A stretch of 64,000 nt of DNA from Pseudonocardia parietis (GTDB lineage: Bacteria > Actinomycetota > Actinomycetes > Mycobacteriales > Pseudonocardiaceae). The first letter of the stretch is position 1. Each line of letters starts with the position of its first letter. A program made the position numbers and the translations under genes. Positions 33,060 through 42,145 of this stretch are shown here, in pieces. The notes beneath the pieces are model-generated. The model made no database searches, was not told where the DNA came from, and saw only the letters and a list, made by a program, of their open reading frames with translations. The stretch spans positions 2,604,001 to 2,668,000 of the forward strand of contig NZ_JAGINU010000001.1 in NCBI RefSeq assembly GCF_017876315.1. The letters are read 5' to 3'.

Positions 33060-34564
33060 GTGCCCCGTTCGTGGAGCTGACCGGCGTCGCGAAGCGCTTC
33101 GGGGGCGTGGTCGCGGTCCGGCATGCCGACCTGGCCCTGTACCCCGGCGAGGTGCACGCGCTGCTCGGGGAGAACGGCGCCGGCAAGTCCACGCTGGTCA
33201 ACGTGCTGGCCGGGACCCACCGGCCGGACGCCGGCACGGTCACCGTGGACGGCGTCGAGGTGACGATCCCCGACCCGCGCGCCTCCCGGGCGCTGGGGAT
33301 CTCGGTGGTGCACCAGCACCCGGTGACGTTCCCCGACCTGTCGGTCGCCGAGAACATCATGTTCGCCGGGTTCGCGCCGCGGCGGCGCACCCGGTTCCTG
33401 GACTGGTCCGCTGTCCGCCGGCACGCCCGCGAGGCGCTCGCCCGCCTGGACGTCGACCTGGACACCTCGACCGAGGTCAAGCACCTCTCCGCGGCCGACC
33501 AGCAGCTGCTCGAGATCGCCAAGGCGCTCGACCCGGACACCCGGCTGCTCGTACTCGACGAGCCGACGGCCGCGCTGTCCACCCGCGAGGTGGAGCGGCT
33601 GATGAAGATCATCGCCCGGCTCAAGGCCGACGGCGTCGCGATCCTGTTCGTCGGACACCGGTTGAACGAGGTGTTCGCGCTCGCCGACCGCGTGACCGTC
33701 TCCCGGGACGGGTCCACGGTGGTCACCGGACCGGCGAAGGAGTTCACCCCGGAGTCGGCGGTCGGGCACATGGTCGGCCGCTCCGTGGAGACCGTGTTCC
33801 CCAAGGTCGACGTCGAGCTCGGGCCGGTGGGCCTGGAGGTACGCGGCCTGGGTCGGCGGCGGGCATACGCGGACGTCTCGTTCGCCGTGCGCCGAGGCGA
33901 GATCCTCGGCCTGGCCGGCCTGGTCGGTGCGGGCCGCACGGAGATCGCCCGCGGGCTGTTCGGGCTGGAACCGGCCGACACCGGCGAGATCCTGCTGGAC
34001 GGCGCGCCGGTGAGCATCCGCTCGCCGCAGCAGGCGATGCGCCACGGCATCGCCTACGTACCCGAGGACCGGCACACCGAAGGCGTGGTCCTCGACCACT
34101 CGGTCGGCTTCAACCTGCCGCTGGCGCTGCTGGAGCGGCGACCCCGGTTCGGCCTGCTCTCCCCGCAGGCCGACCGGGCGCTGGCAGGCGACTTCATCGA
34201 CCGTCTCCGGATCCGCACCAGCGGCCCGGACCAGCTGCTCGGCGCCCTGTCCGGGGGCAACCAGCAGAAGGTCGTGCTCGCGAAGTGGCTGGCCACCGAC
34301 CCGTCGGTGCTGATCCTGGACGACCCGACCAAGGGCATCGACGTCGGCGCGAAGGCCGAGGTGCACCAGCTCGTCTCCGGGATGGCCGAGCGCGGACTGA
34401 CCATCGTCCTGATCAGCAACGAACTCGAGGAGCTGCTCGCCGTGTCCGATCGCGTGATCACGTTCTACCGCGGCGTGCAGGGGCCCGAGTTCGACCGACG
34501 CCCGTTCGACGCGGAACGGGTGCTGGCTGCGATGACCGGGCAGGTGTCCGATGCCCACGTCTAA
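33056..34564 (+). CDS. Sugar ABC transporter ATP-binding protein (RbsA/MglA type, two NBDs)
   Basis: The 502-residue protein has two ATP-binding cassettes. The first has Walker A GENGAGKST, signature LSAADQQLLEIAK (degenerate LSGGQ) and Walker B LLVLDEPTAALS. The second has a degenerate Walker A GLVGAGRTEIARGLFG, signature LSGGNQQKVVLAKWL and Walker B LILDDPTKGIDVG. This asymmetry is typical of the carbohydrate uptake transporter-2 family. It energises uptake through the two permeases that follow. It overlaps the first permease gene by 14 bp. Confidence 0.96.
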   Translation: MSAPFVELTGVAKRFGGVVAVRHADLALYPGEVHALLGENGAGKSTLVNVLAGTHRPDAGTVTVDGVEVTIPDPRASRALGISVVHQHPVTFPDLSVAENIMFAGFAPRRRTRFLDWSAVRRHAREALARLDVDLDTSTEVKHLSAADQQLLEIAKALDPDTRLLVLDEPTAALSTREVERLMKIIARLKADGVAILFVGHRLNEVFALADRVTVSRDGSTVVTGPAKEFTPESAVGHMVGRSVETVFPKVDVELGPVGLEVRGLGRRRAYADVSFAVRRGEILGLAGLVGAGRTEIARGLFGLEPADTGEILLDGAPVSIRSPQQAMRHGIAYVPEDRHTEGVVLDHSVGFNLPLALLERRPRFGLLSPQADRALAGDFIDRLRIRTSGPDQLLGALSGGNQQKVVLAKWLATDPSVLILDDPTKGIDVGAKAEVHQLVSGMAERGLTIVLISNELEELLAVSDRVITFYRGVQGPEFDRRPFDAERVLAAMTGQVSDAHV

Positions 34565-35567
34565 CGTCCGTACCGCGCCCGTCCCCGCGGTACCGCCCGA
34601 GCCACGCCCGCGCCGGGCCTACCGGGAAGCCGGTCTCGGCGTCGTGCTGGTCGTGCTGGTCGTGCTGTTCGCGACGCTCACGCCGCGGTTCGCGACCGGA
34701 GACACGTTCGCCCAGGTCGGCACCGAGATGTCGATCGTGCTGATCGTCGCGGTGGGCCAGGCCCTCGTACTGTTCACCCGCAACATCGACGTGTCGGTCG
34801 GGTCGACGGTCGGGCTCACGGCCTACCTCGCGGCGAGCCTCACCGCGGCCGTACCCGGCCTGCCCCTGGTGCTGACGGTGCTGGCCTCCTGCCTGGTCGG
34901 GGCCGTCCTCGGCGCTGTGAACGGCGCTCTGGTCGCGACGCTGCGGGTGCCCTCGATCATGGTCACGTTGGGCACGCTCTACATCTTCCGTGGCATCGAC
35001 TCCGCACTGGCCGGCAGCTCACAGATCACCGCGCAGAGCCTGCCGGACTCCTACGCCGGGATCGCCACGGCGACCGTGGCCGGAGTGCCTCTGATGTTCC
35101 TCTACGCGCTGGCCGTCGCCGCGGTGGCCCACCTAGTCGTCCGCCACACCCTGACCGGGCGAACGATGCTCGCGGTGGGTAGCGCACCCTCCTCCGCCGA
35201 GCGGACCGGCATCGCCTCGAAGCGGCTGGTCTTCGGGGCCTACACCGTCACCGGTTTGCTCTGCGGGCTGGCCGGGGTCCTCTGGGGCGCCCGCTACGGC
35301 ACCGTCGACTCGTCGGTCGCGACAGGCTTCGAGCTCGTCGTGCTGGCCGCGGTCGTCGTCGGCGGGGTCAGCATCACCGGCGGGGTCGGCACCATCGGCG
35401 GGGTCGTGTTGGGCGCCGCGATCCTGTCCGTGATCAGCACCGGGTTGGCGCTCGCCGACGTGTCCGCGTTCTGGCTGCAGGCCATCCAGGGATTGGTGAT
35501 CATCCTGGCGATCACCCTGGACCTGGTCCTGCGCCGCCGCATGGAGTTCCGAGGAGTGTCCACATGA
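34551..35567 (+). CDS. Sugar ABC transporter permease (RbsC type, first)
   Basis: The 338-residue protein has a charged N-terminal tail and about ten hydrophobic segments. Conserved permease motifs are NIDVSVGSTVGLTAYLAA, VNGALVATLRVPSIMVTLGTLYIFRG and the cytoplasmic loop GSAPSSAERTGI followed by VVVGGVSITGGVGTIGG. It forms a heterodimeric channel with the next gene product, as in the rhamnose (RhaPQ) and autoinducer-2 (LsrCD) transporters. Coupled to neighbours by overlaps. Confidence 0.94.
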   Translation: MPTSNVRTAPVPAVPPEPRPRRAYREAGLGVVLVVLVVLFATLTPRFATGDTFAQVGTEMSIVLIVAVGQALVLFTRNIDVSVGSTVGLTAYLAASLTAAVPGLPLVLTVLASCLVGAVLGAVNGALVATLRVPSIMVTLGTLYIFRGIDSALAGSSQITAQSLPDSYAGIATATVAGVPLMFLYALAVAAVAHLVVRHTLTGRTMLAVGSAPSSAERTGIASKRLVFGAYTVTGLLCGLAGVLWGARYGTVDSSVATGFELVVLAAVVVGGVSITGGVGTIGGVVLGAAILSVISTGLALADVSAFWLQAIQGLVIILAITLDLVLRRRMEFRGVST

Positions 35568-36598
35568 CAGCGCAGACGACCGAGCGCCAACCCGCCGTCC
35601 CCGCCGCCCCCCGACGGCGGATCCCGAGCTGGTTCGGAACCTGGGAGATCACGCTCTCCGCGCTGGTGGTGGTCGCACTGGTGATCGCTTCGGTCACCAG
35701 CCCGTACTTCGCGACCGGACAGAACTTCTCCATCTCCGCGACAGGCGCGCTCGGGCTGGGCCTGATGGTCGTCCCGATGGCCTGGCTGATGATCGCCGGC
35801 GAGATCGACCTGTCGGTCGCGTCGACGTTCGGGCTCTCCGCGACGGTGTTCGGGCTGGCCATATCCGGCGGCCTGGGCACCTGGCCGGCGATCGGGTTGG
35901 GCGTACTGACCGGGGCTGTGGCCGGGCTTGTCAACGGACTGCTGGTGGTGGACGTCGGGCTGCCGTCGCTGATCGTCACGATCGGGACGCTGGGCCTCTA
36001 CCGCGGGCTGTCCTACGTGCTCCTGGAGAACCGGGGGATCAGTGACCTGCCGCCCGGGCTGACCACCTTCGCCCAGGAGAACCTGCCCGGCACCCTGGTG
36101 CCCTACGGCTTCGTCGCCTTCGTGGTGGTGGCCGCCGTCGCGGCCGTGCTGCTGCACCGCGGCACGCTGGGCCGGACGGTGTTCGCGATCGGCAGCAACC
36201 CGCAGGTGGCCCGGTTCTCGGGGCTGCGGGTGGGCGCTGTCAAGCGCGGTCTGTTCGCGTTCTCCGGCGTCGTGGCCGGGGTCGCCGGCATCGTCTACGC
36301 CGGATACATCAGCACCGTCCGGGCCAACAACGGCACCGGGCTGGAGCTGATCGTGGTGGGCATCGTGCTGATCGGAGGGATCAGCATGTACGGCGGCAAG
36401 GGGTCGTTCGTCGGGGTGCTGTTGTCCCTGCTGCTGGTCACGATCCTCACGAGCTGGATGACTCTCGGCGACGCCGAGACCGCGGTGCAGTACATGGTGA
36501 CCGGTCTGCTGATGGTCGGCGCGGTCGTCGTGCCCGCCCTCGCCCGGCATCTGCACATCTCGCGGCAACGCCGCCGCTCGGCCGGGGGCGTCCGGTGA
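35564..36598 (+). CDS. Sugar ABC transporter permease (RbsC type, second)
   Basis: The 344-residue protein has about ten membrane segments and the motifs AGEIDLSVASTFGLSATVFG, VDVGLPSLIVTIGTLGLYRG and NPQVARFSGLRVGAVK followed by GGISMYGGKGSFVGVLL. It is a paralogue of the preceding permease, and two different permeases fit the RhaPQ/LsrCD arrangement. ATG overlaps the preceding stop, and its own stop overlaps the GTG of the binding-protein gene. Confidence 0.94.
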   Translation: MTAQTTERQPAVPAAPRRRIPSWFGTWEITLSALVVVALVIASVTSPYFATGQNFSISATGALGLGLMVVPMAWLMIAGEIDLSVASTFGLSATVFGLAISGGLGTWPAIGLGVLTGAVAGLVNGLLVVDVGLPSLIVTIGTLGLYRGLSYVLLENRGISDLPPGLTTFAQENLPGTLVPYGFVAFVVVAAVAAVLLHRGTLGRTVFAIGSNPQVARFSGLRVGAVKRGLFAFSGVVAGVAGIVYAGYISTVRANNGTGLELIVVGIVLIGGISMYGGKGSFVGVLLSLLLVTILTSWMTLGDAETAVQYMVTGLLMVGAVVVPALARHLHISRQRRRSAGGVR

Positions 36599-37635
36599 GG
36601 CGCCCGGGAGTGGCGGTCGCCGTCGCGACGGCCGCGGTGCTGGCACTGACCGGTTGCGCCGCCGCGGAGCCGTCCGGTCCGCCGCCGCCGCGACCGGTCC
36701 GGGACTGCAACCTGACGATGATCCCGAAGAACACCGACAACCCGTATTTCGCCGCGGTGCACACCGGGATGGTCGACGCCCAGCGCGAGCTCGGCGGTGA
36801 CCTGTCGTTCGTCGGCCCTGCGGCCGGCGACGTCACCGGGCAGATCCAGCGCATCCAGAGCGGACGCCAGCGCGGCTCGTGCGTGATCGGCATCTCCGCG
36901 GTGGACTCCTCGGCGGTCGCACCGGCGTTGGACGCGGCCCGCGCACACGGCTCGCGGATCATCAGCTACGACGCCGACGTCGCGGACGGCTCGCGGGGCG
37001 TGTTCGTCAACATGGCCACGGCCGACGAGCTGGGCCGCGCGCAGTTCGACATCCTCGCCCGCGCGATGGGCAACACCGGCGAGTTCGGCATCGTGTCCTC
37101 GCAGAGCACGGCCGAGGTGACCAACGGCTGGATCGACGTGATGAAGGCCCAGCTCGGCAAGGCGCAGTACAGCGGGATGCGTCTGGTCAAGACCTCCTAC
37201 GGGGACGACGACGCGAAGAAGAGCTACGACGCCGCCGTCGCGCTGCTGCGGGCCTACCCGAACCTGCGCGGGATCATGGCGCCGACCCCGATCGCGATGG
37301 AGGCCGGCGTCAAGGCCACCACCGACCTGGGGGTGGCCGACCGCGTGGTGGTCACCGGGTTGGGCAATCCGGGCAGCCACGCCGAGCTGCTCAAGACCGG
37401 CCAGGTCCCGGCCTACGTGCTGTGGAGCCCCCGCGACCTGGGCTACCTGACCTACTACGCGGCCGCCGCCTACACCGCGGGGGAGATCACCGGCCGGGCC
37501 GGCGAGACGTTCGCCGCCGGGCGTCTCGGGCGCAAGACCATCGGGCCCGGCGGCGAGATCGTGATGGGCCATCCGATCACGTTCACCAAGGACAACGTCG
37601 ATCGCTACCTGCACGACTTCGAGACCACCGGCTGA
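36595..37635 (+). CDS. Sugar ABC transporter substrate-binding lipoprotein (RhaS/LsrB-like)
   Basis: The 346-residue protein begins with a lipoprotein signal peptide: basic RRPG, a hydrophobic stretch and lipobox LTGC, with the modified Cys near residue 19. The mature part is a periplasmic-binding protein 1 fold (MIPKNTDNPYFAAVHTGMVDA; GIMAPTPIAMEAGVKA; YVLWSPRDLGYLTYYAA). The last motif resembles rhamnose- and AI-2-binding proteins rather than ribose-binding protein. It delivers the unknown sugar-like substrate to the permeases encoded just upstream. Confidence 0.93.
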   Translation: MRRPGVAVAVATAAVLALTGCAAAEPSGPPPPRPVRDCNLTMIPKNTDNPYFAAVHTGMVDAQRELGGDLSFVGPAAGDVTGQIQRIQSGRQRGSCVIGISAVDSSAVAPALDAARAHGSRIISYDADVADGSRGVFVNMATADELGRAQFDILARAMGNTGEFGIVSSQSTAEVTNGWIDVMKAQLGKAQYSGMRLVKTSYGDDDAKKSYDAAVALLRAYPNLRGIMAPTPIAMEAGVKATTDLGVADRVVVTGLGNPGSHAELLKTGQVPAYVLWSPRDLGYLTYYAAAAYTAGEITGRAGETFAAGRLGRKTIGPGGEIVMGHPITFTKDNVDRYLHDFETTG

Positions 37636-37645
37636 ACGAGGAGAC

Positions 37646-38488
37646 ATGTTCCGCTACACATACAACATCCTGGTGTACGGCCGGGAGCCGCTGCCCGAGG
37701 GGATCGCGAGGCTGGCCCGGTACGGCTATGACGGCGTCGAGCTCGTCGGGGAGCCGGCCGAGCAGGACGTCGGGGAGATCCGGACCGCGCTGCACCGGCA
37801 CGGCCTCGTCGCATCCTCGATCATCAGCATCTTCACGCCCGAGCGCGACATCGTGAGCACCGACCCGGATGTGCGTCGCCACGCCGTCGACTACGTGCGC
37901 GGCAACGTCGACCACGCCGCCGCACTCGGCGCCGAGGTCGTCACGTTCACCCCGACGGCCTGCATGAAGATCGTCCCCGGTGCCGAGCGGGCCCGGGAGT
38001 GGCAGTGGGCGGTCGAGGCCGCACGCGAGATCGGTGGCTACGCAGGTGAGCGCGGCGTACGGATCGCGGTCGAGCCGTGGAACCGCTACGAGACCTACCT
38101 GATCAATCGGATGGATCAGGCCGTCGTGTTCGTCGACGAGGTGGACTGCCCGGGCGTCGGGGTCATGGCCGACACGTTCCACATGGCCATCGAGGAGCCC
38201 GACATCGCCGCGGCGATTCGGCATGCCGGACCGCGTCTGAGCCATGTGCACCTGGCCGACTCCAACCGCGCCGCGCCCGGGTACGGGCACACCGATTTCC
38301 GGCCGATCCTCGCCGCGATCACCGAGGTCGGTTACGACGGCTGGATCTCCTACGAGCTGCTGCCTGCGGCCGGTGACGTGTGGGGGGTGCTTTCCGGCGC
38401 CGGCGCACCGGAGTTCGGTGACCTCTACACCGGGGCCGCGATCACCCACACCAAGAATGTCGTGTCCGACCTGGCGGCGGGCCGGTGA
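37646..38488 (+). CDS. D-tagatose/D-psicose 3-epimerase-like protein (first)
   Basis: The 280-residue xylose-isomerase-like barrel has the four metal ligands of ketose 3-epimerases in order: Glu in IAVEPWNRYETYLINR, Asp and His in MADTFHMAIEE, His in SHVHLADSNR, and Glu in WISYELLPA. GHTDF replaces the GHVPW of the classic enzymes. A good RBS (CGAGGAG) precedes ATG at 37646. Members interconvert keto-sugars at C3, often non-phosphorylated. It overlaps the next epimerase gene by four bases (GTGA), and both follow the transporter genes directly. Confidence 0.87.
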   Translation: MFRYTYNILVYGREPLPEGIARLARYGYDGVELVGEPAEQDVGEIRTALHRHGLVASSIISIFTPERDIVSTDPDVRRHAVDYVRGNVDHAAALGAEVVTFTPTACMKIVPGAERAREWQWAVEAAREIGGYAGERGVRIAVEPWNRYETYLINRMDQAVVFVDEVDCPGVGVMADTFHMAIEEPDIAAAIRHAGPRLSHVHLADSNRAAPGYGHTDFRPILAAITEVGYDGWISYELLPAAGDVWGVLSGAGAPEFGDLYTGAAITHTKNVVSDLAAGR

Positions 38489-39354
38489 GCCGCCCGCTGG
38501 GTCTGAGCACGTTCCTGCTGGCCTCCCCGTTCTCCGACGAGGACGCGCGCCTGGCGTTCGAGGAGGTCGCCGCGCTCGGCTACGACGTGGTCGAGGTGTG
38601 TGTGGAGGATCCGGGGAGGCTCTCGGCGCCAGCGCTGACCGAGGCGGCCCGGGCGACCGGTCTGGACGTGGGCGTGTGCGGCGCCTTCGGCCCCGAACGC
38701 GACCTCTCGCATGACGATCCACGACAGCGCCGGCAAGGGGTGGACTACCTGCGCGGCTGCATCGACCTCGCCGCCGCGGTCGGGTCGCCGCATGTCGCCG
38801 GGCCGATGTACGCAAGCACCGGCAAGGCCCGGATGCTTCCGCCGGACGAGCGCGCGCAACAGTTCCGGTGGGCCGCCGAGAGCATCCGGGAGGCCGCCGA
38901 CCATGCCGGCGAGCGCGGTGTCACGCTGGCGATCGAGCCCCTGAACCGGTTCGAGACCGACCTGGTGAACACCGTCGAGCGAGGACTGGAACTGTGCGCC
39001 GCGACCGGCCGGGACAACGTCGGCCTGCTGCTGGACACGTTCCACATGAACATTGAGGAGAAACACCTGGGTGCCGCCGTGCGGCTGGCCGGCGACCGGG
39101 TGTTCCACGTCCAGGTCGCGGAGAACGACCGCGGGACACCAGGCAGCGGGCACGTGCCTTGGGCGGAGTTCTTCACCGCGCTTGACGACATCGGCTACCG
39201 CGGCCAGGTCGTCGTCGAGTCGTTCCTGCCCACGGTCGCCGAGATCGCCCGCGCGGTGTCGCTGTGGCGCCCGGTCGCGGACTCGCCGCAGGCTCTGGCC
39301 CGCGACGCGATCGCTTTCCTGCACTCGACACTCGACCCGGCGGCCCGGTCGTGA
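38485..39354 (+). CDS. D-tagatose/D-psicose 3-epimerase-like protein (second)
   Basis: The 289-residue product is close to typical D-tagatose 3-epimerases: LAIEPLNRFETDLVNTVERG, LLLDTFHMNIEEKHLGAAVR, HVQVAENDRGTPGSGHVPW and VVVESFLP are all present, including both active-site glutamates and the metal ligands. GTG at 38485 overlaps the preceding epimerase stop. Two different ketose 3-epimerases side by side suggest that the pathway handles 3-keto or C3-epimeric sugars. About 135 bp without a supported gene follow. Confidence 0.9.
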   Translation: MSRPLGLSTFLLASPFSDEDARLAFEEVAALGYDVVEVCVEDPGRLSAPALTEAARATGLDVGVCGAFGPERDLSHDDPRQRRQGVDYLRGCIDLAAAVGSPHVAGPMYASTGKARMLPPDERAQQFRWAAESIREAADHAGERGVTLAIEPLNRFETDLVNTVERGLELCAATGRDNVGLLLDTFHMNIEEKHLGAAVRLAGDRVFHVQVAENDRGTPGSGHVPWAEFFTALDDIGYRGQVVVESFLPTVAEIARAVSLWRPVADSPQALARDAIAFLHSTLDPAARS

Positions 39355-39489
39355 CGGGGCTGCCACCGGGGGCGGAGTTGCTGGGCACCTCGTTCGCCAT
39401 CAGCTCCGAAGACATCGACGAGAGGTGGTCGCCGCGCTCGGGCGGCGCGCCGGCGGGCCGCGACACAGGACGAGGAGAAGGAACGACTG

Positions 39490-40380
39490 ATGTTCGACAT
39501 CACCGACCACGCGGGTGACCCGGTCACCCACGGCCGCGCGACCGTCAACGGCGTGCGGCTGCACTACGTCACGGCAGGCTCGGGCACACCGCTGGTACTG
39601 CTGCACGGTGTCCCGAAGAGCTGGTACTACTGGCACCGGGTCATCCCGCTGCTGTCCGAGCGGTTCACCGTCGTCGCCCCGGACGTGCGCGGTTTCGGCG
39701 ACTCCGCCCGCCCCGAGGACGGCTACGACATGGGCACGATCGCCCGCGACATCGGCGCGCTGATGACCGAGCTCGGTCACGAGAGGTTCGCGATCGCCGG
39801 CGAGGACTGGGGCGCCGCGTTCGCCTACGCCGTGGCCGCCACCTACCCGGAGCGGGTCACGAAGCTCTCGTTCGCCGAGATGCTTCTGCCCGGGTTCGGC
39901 CTCGAGGACTGGTCGGCGCTGACCGCCGACAACGTGTTCTCCGATCACTTCCTCTGGCACGTCGGCTTCTTCCACGTCCGGGACTTCCCCGAGATGCTGA
40001 TCTCCGGACGGGAGGAGCAGTTCTGGTCCACCTGGATGAAGAACGAGACCTACAACCCGGCCGCGATCACCGAGGACTGCGTGCGTGAGTGGGCCCGCTG
40101 CTCGGCCGCGCCGGGGGGGCTTCGCGCCATCTTCGAGGTCTACCGCGCGACGTTCACCAACATCGAGCTCGACACCGGGTGGGCCCGCACACCGCTGCCG
40201 ATGCCGGTGCTCACGATCGGCAGCAGCCACTTCATCGGCGAGGAGTCCCGCCGGCAGATGGAGCGCACGGCCACCGACGTGCGCTACGTCGAGATCGCCG
40301 AGTGCGGGCACAGCCTCGCCTTGGAACGTCCCGCCGAGCTGGCCCGGGTACTCCGCGAGTTCTTCGCCGACCAGCCGTGA
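39490..40380 (+). CDS. Epoxide hydrolase-like alpha/beta hydrolase (copy A)
   Basis: The 296-residue protein has the HGVP oxyanion motif at residues 39-42 and an aspartate nucleophile, Asp106, in GEDWGA, the pattern of epoxide hydrolases and haloalkane dehalogenases. The catalytic His is in ECGHSLALERP near the end. It is strongly similar to the product at 42146, with shared MLLPGFGLEDWS, FPEMLI and RLPMPVL-like blocks. RBS GGAGAAGG precedes ATG. In this operon it may open an epoxide or hydrolyse an ester or glycoside-derived intermediate. Confidence 0.85.
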   Translation: MFDITDHAGDPVTHGRATVNGVRLHYVTAGSGTPLVLLHGVPKSWYYWHRVIPLLSERFTVVAPDVRGFGDSARPEDGYDMGTIARDIGALMTELGHERFAIAGEDWGAAFAYAVAATYPERVTKLSFAEMLLPGFGLEDWSALTADNVFSDHFLWHVGFFHVRDFPEMLISGREEQFWSTWMKNETYNPAAITEDCVREWARCSAAPGGLRAIFEVYRATFTNIELDTGWARTPLPMPVLTIGSSHFIGEESRRQMERTATDVRYVEIAECGHSLALERPAELARVLREFFADQP

Positions 40381-40405
40381 CGGCCCCACCGAGGAAGGAG
40401 GCCCC

Positions 40406-41263
40406 GTGTTCCGCTACACCGCCGAAGTCCTGCCCTATCACGACGTCCCGTTGGACACCGCGCTCGGCGAGCTGTCCGGCCTGGGCTTCAGCGAGGTCAA
40501 CCTGTGGTCCTCGGCCCCACCGCTGGCCGCGCACGTCGATCCGGGCGACGATCTGTCCGCGATCAGCGCGGCGCTGCGCCGGCACGGGCTCACCGCGTGC
40601 GGGCTGACCTGCTACGGCAAGAACCAGGACGAGATCCGCGACCGGCTACGGCTGGCGCACGACCTGGAGATCGACACCGTGGTGTTCGACTGCGAGGCGC
40701 ACTACCCGGTGTTCGTGTCGCAGTTCCTGCCGCCGCTGCTCGACGAGGCCCAGCGGCTCGGGGTGCGGATCGCGGTGGAGAACCACCTCACCGTGCCCTT
40801 CAGCGCCGACTTCGAGTCCGGCGTGGGCGAGGACCAGCGCTGGGACGAGGGAGTGGACAGCCTCGCCCAGATCAAGCGACTCCTCGCCGACCTGCACCAC
40901 CCGAACCTGGGCATCTGCCTGGCTCCGCCGCATCTGTGGGTGATGAACGAGTCCATCACCGAGGCGATCGGCTACCTCGGCGAGCGGGGCAAGCTCTTCT
41001 ACTACTACGTCTGGGACATCGACCACGCCTACCGGCGCGGGGTGGACGGGCTCAACTTCGGCCCCGGCGAACGCCAGCTGCCCCGCCCCGACGGCGTGCT
41101 CGACCACGCCGTGCCCTTCGCCGCGCTGGCACGGGCCGGCTACACCGGCGTCGCCAGCCTCAAGTGCCACGGCACCGCGGGCTGGCCGCTCGAGCGGATC
41201 ACCCGCGAACTGCGCGGCGCCGACGCCTACGTCCGCGAATGCCTCCGGCGCGTGTGCGGATAG
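40406..41263 (+). CDS. Sugar phosphate isomerase/epimerase-like TIM-barrel protein (between hydrolase A and SDR A)
   Basis: This 285-residue xylose-isomerase-like protein begins MFRYTAEVLPYHDVPLDTAL. Candidate metal ligands are Glu in IAVENHLTVPF and His in APPHLWVMNESI; YYVWDID stands where HVKD is usual, so the metal site may be altered. A GTG start at 40406 has the RBS GAAGGAGG. It is the fifth isomerase-like gene of the operon. Unlike the epimerases upstream, it sits inside a repeated gene block of hydrolase, TIM barrel and SDR. Confidence 0.78.
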   Translation: MFRYTAEVLPYHDVPLDTALGELSGLGFSEVNLWSSAPPLAAHVDPGDDLSAISAALRRHGLTACGLTCYGKNQDEIRDRLRLAHDLEIDTVVFDCEAHYPVFVSQFLPPLLDEAQRLGVRIAVENHLTVPFSADFESGVGEDQRWDEGVDSLAQIKRLLADLHHPNLGICLAPPHLWVMNESITEAIGYLGERGKLFYYYVWDIDHAYRRGVDGLNFGPGERQLPRPDGVLDHAVPFAALARAGYTGVASLKCHGTAGWPLERITRELRGADAYVRECLRRVCG

Positions 41264-41315
41264 CGCCGCGCGGCCGAGGTATCCGTGCACGACCGAGATC
41301 GAGGAGAGACAACCC

Positions 41316-42128
41316 ATGGATCGGATGACCGGCAAGGTCGCCCTGGTGACCGGTGCCGCCCGTGGGCAGGGCCGCGCGCACGCGGTCACGCTCGCCGCCG
41401 AGGGAGCCGATGTCGTCGCCGTCGACGTGCCCGGCGAGATCGGCACCGCGCAGTACCCGATGGGTTCCGCGGACGACCTGGCCGAGACCGTCCGCCTGGT
41501 GCAGGCCCACGGCCGGCGGGCGTTGGCGGTGCGCGCCGACCTGCGTGACACCGCCGCCGTGGAGGCGATGGCGCAGCAGGCGATGACCGAGTTCGGCCGG
41601 ATCGACGCGCTGGTCTGCAACGCCGGGTTCATGAGTGCCGCGGCGAACACCTGGTCGCTGACCGATGACCAGTGGGCCGACATGCTCGACGTGAACCTGA
41701 CGTCGGTCTGGAAGACCACCCGGGCCGTCGTGCCGCACATGATCGCGGCCGGGAACGGCGGCGCGATCACGATCACCGGCTCCACCGGCGGTCTGCGCGC
41801 GGTGGCCGGGTGTACCCACTACAACGCGGCCAAGTACGGCTGCATCGCGCTGATGAAGACCCTGGCCTGGGAGCTGGCGCCGGACAACATCCGGGTCAAC
41901 GTCGTGCACCCGACCGGGGTGAACACCGACATGAGCAACAACGACTGGTTCGTGCGCTGGCTGGGCGAGCACGAGGACCTGGCCGAGCCGATGCGCGGCA
42001 ACCGGATGCCCGCCGAGGTGGTCCAGCCCGAGGACGTCTCGAAAATGGTCGCCTTCCTGGTCTCCGACGACGCCCGCTACGTCACCGGCGTCGAGCACCG
42101 GGTCGACGCCGGATTCATGATCAAGTGA
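41316..42128 (+). CDS. Mycofactocin-type short-chain dehydrogenase (copy A)
   Basis: The 270-residue SDR has TGAARGQGRAHAVTLAAEGADVVAVDV at the start. Its QGRAHA motif and the insertion YPMGSADDLAETVRLVQAHGRR after beta-2 are marks of the mycofactocin-coupled SDR subfamily, whose tightly held NAD is re-oxidised through mycofactocin. Catalytic Tyr-x3-Lys is YNAAK. It oxidises an alcohol of unknown identity. ATG at 41316 follows GAGGAGAG. No mycofactocin biosynthesis genes are in this window, so they must be elsewhere. Confidence 0.88.
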   Translation: MDRMTGKVALVTGAARGQGRAHAVTLAAEGADVVAVDVPGEIGTAQYPMGSADDLAETVRLVQAHGRRALAVRADLRDTAAVEAMAQQAMTEFGRIDALVCNAGFMSAAANTWSLTDDQWADMLDVNLTSVWKTTRAVVPHMIAAGNGGAITITGSTGGLRAVAGCTHYNAAKYGCIALMKTLAWELAPDNIRVNVVHPTGVNTDMSNNDWFVRWLGEHEDLAEPMRGNRMPAEVVQPEDVSKMVAFLVSDDARYVTGVEHRVDAGFMIK

Positions 42129-42145
42129 GTGAGGAGCGGAACCGC

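Noticed and set aside
39351-39518. Possible 55-codon gene starting with GTG that overlaps the second epimerase stop
   Set aside because: The overlap is suggestive, but the sequence has no family similarity, is low in hydrophobic residues and runs into the next gene. Not enough to call.
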